Source of the DNA: DATEZO01 sp035255485
GTDB lineage: Bacteria > Pseudomonadota > Gammaproteobacteria > Burkholderiales > Burkholderiaceae_D
Assembly: GCA_035255485.1 (NCBI GenBank)
Contig: DATEZO010000077.1
Coordinates: 1-15,463 of the forward strand
DNA: 15,463 bases
Direction of reading: 5' to 3'
Every line of letters starts with the position of its first letter. Position 1 is the first letter of the stretch. The notes under the pieces were generated by a model. That model was not told the DNA's origin, made no database searches, and saw nothing but the letters and a program-made list of their open reading frames with translations. The position numbers and the translations under genes are program-made. Below, piece after piece: positions 14,844 to 15,463 of this stretch.

Positions 14844-14872
14844 TTATCAAGCTATCGTTCTTCCCATATATT
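14844..14872 (+). promoter_or_regulatory. Candidate azoR promoter with a third TATCGTTC in its spacer
   Basis: TTATCA (14844-14849, 4 of 6) and TATATT (14867-14872, 5 of 6) are 17 bases apart. A third direct copy of TATCGTTC (14853-14860) lies between the two boxes. Regulator bound there would block RNA polymerase; release upon induction would open the promoter. The transcript would begin near 14879, about 67 bases before the azoR ATG. Confidence 0.45.
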
Positions 14873-14945
14873 GATTGTGACGTTGCACTCGCCCAATGCT
14901 GGCGCTTGCAGCGAACTAAAAATACGATCTTTGAAAGGGAAGAAT

Positions 14946-15463
14946 ATGAAACTGCTGCATCTGGATTCGAGTGTCTTGAATGACAATTCGGTGTCGCGCA
15001 TCCTGACCGCACAAATCGTCGCGCAACTGCGCAATGTGCATCCGCAACTCGACGTTACGCACCGTGATCTGGCGACGCAGCCGCCCGCGCATTTGTCGGC
15101 CGATATCGTGGCGACGCGGTTCCTGCCGGAAGAAGCATGGAGCGGGCCGCAAAAAGCGGAAGCCGTATTGACTGAAACGCTGCTGCGGGAGTTTCAGGAG
15201 GCCGATATCGTCGTGATCGGCGCGCCGATGTACAATTTTTCGATCCCGACACAGTTGAAGGCGTGGATCGATCGCATCGCACAGGCGGGGCGCACTTTTA
15301 AATATACCGAGCATGGCCCGGTCGGCCTTGCAGGCGGCAAGCAGGTAATCGTTGGCTCGTCGCGTGGCGGGATGTATTCCACCAGCGAGCAGTTGCGCGT
15401 GATGGATTTCCAGGAGGATTATCTGCGCACCGTGATGGGTTTCCTGGGCATCACCGACGTGAC
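14946..15463 (+). CDS. azoR: FMN-dependent NADH-azoreductase (3' end outside window)
   Basis: The 172 complete codons present cover most of a roughly 200-residue flavodoxin-like enzyme. LHLDSSVLNDNSVSR is the phosphate-binding loop for FMN. IGAPMYNFSIPTQLKAWIDR (M95, Y96, N97, F98) matches the FMN-contact segment of E. coli AzoR in sequence and numbering, and GSSRGGMY (137-144) is the second FMN loop. Such enzymes reduce quinones and azo compounds with NADH through FMN, protecting against electrophilic quinones. ATG 14946 has AGGGAAG just upstream. The gene is divergent from a LysR-type regulator and shares a 162-base operator region with it, so induction by thiol-reactive compounds or quinones is likely. 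The frame is open to the window edge, so the last 25-30 residues are not visible. Confidence 0.92.
   Translation, partial: MKLLHLDSSVLNDNSVSRILTAQIVAQLRNVHPQLDVTHRDLATQPPAHLSADIVATRFLPEEAWSGPQKAEAVLTETLLREFQEADIVVIGAPMYNFSIPTQLKAWIDRIAQAGRTFKYTEHGPVGLAGGKQVIVGSSRGGMYSTSEQLRVMDFQEDYLRTVMGFLGITDV

Noticed and set aside
1..15463. Defence island, CRISPR array, prophage, integron or transposon
   Set aside because: No spaced direct-repeat array, transposase, integrase, nuclease or toxin-antitoxin signature was seen. Gene content is core metabolism, envelope and signalling.

Overview
The window looks like chromosomal DNA of a betaproteobacterium, most likely Burkholderiales close to Oxalobacteraceae (Herminiimonas/Collimonas/Herbaspirillum-like). 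This is inferred from the gene order (yhdP, nit, tldD), the moderately high GC content and the character of the AroG, MurB, TldD and YajQ proteins; no rRNA is present to confirm it. I see no tRNA, rRNA, CRISPR array, insertion sequence, prophage or complete defence system. The region is mostly housekeeping, with one signalling island and one striking regulatory leader.

Layout: 2-4701 holds the C-terminal two thirds of yhdP (AsmA-like envelope protein), a Nit1-type amidase that starts 2 bases after the yhdP stop, and tldD (metalloprotease subunit); all three are on the plus strand. 4873-5715 is a stand-alone isocitrate lyase/PEP mutase superfamily enzyme. 5716-6062 is a leader region in front of a class I DAHP synthase (6063-7127). 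It encodes a 23-residue Phe/Tyr-rich peptide followed by a terminator and by segments that can form mutually exclusive hairpins. This is the architecture of a translation-coupled transcription attenuator controlling the first step of aromatic amino acid synthesis, and it is the most interesting feature here. On the minus strand follow yajQ (8002-8487) and, 7 bases after its stop, an exported retropepsin-like protein (7341-7994). murB (8655-9683) is divergent from yajQ.

9684-10248 is a 565-base AT-richer gap with small repeats and no convincing gene. It leads into a broken sensor histidine kinase (10249-10786) that is frameshifted and cut off just after its H-box. Directly downstream is an 877-residue response regulator with REC-PAS-GAF-GGDEF-EAL architecture. 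Its GGDEF signature is degenerate while its EAL residues are intact, so it is probably a c-di-GMP phosphodiesterase that has lost its cognate kinase.

The right end holds ppnP (minus, 7 bases from the regulator stop), a LysR-type regulator (minus), and a divergent FMN-dependent azoreductase cut by the window edge. The lysR/azoR gap carries three copies of TATCGTTC. Two of them form a palindrome positioned as a LysR operator for both genes.
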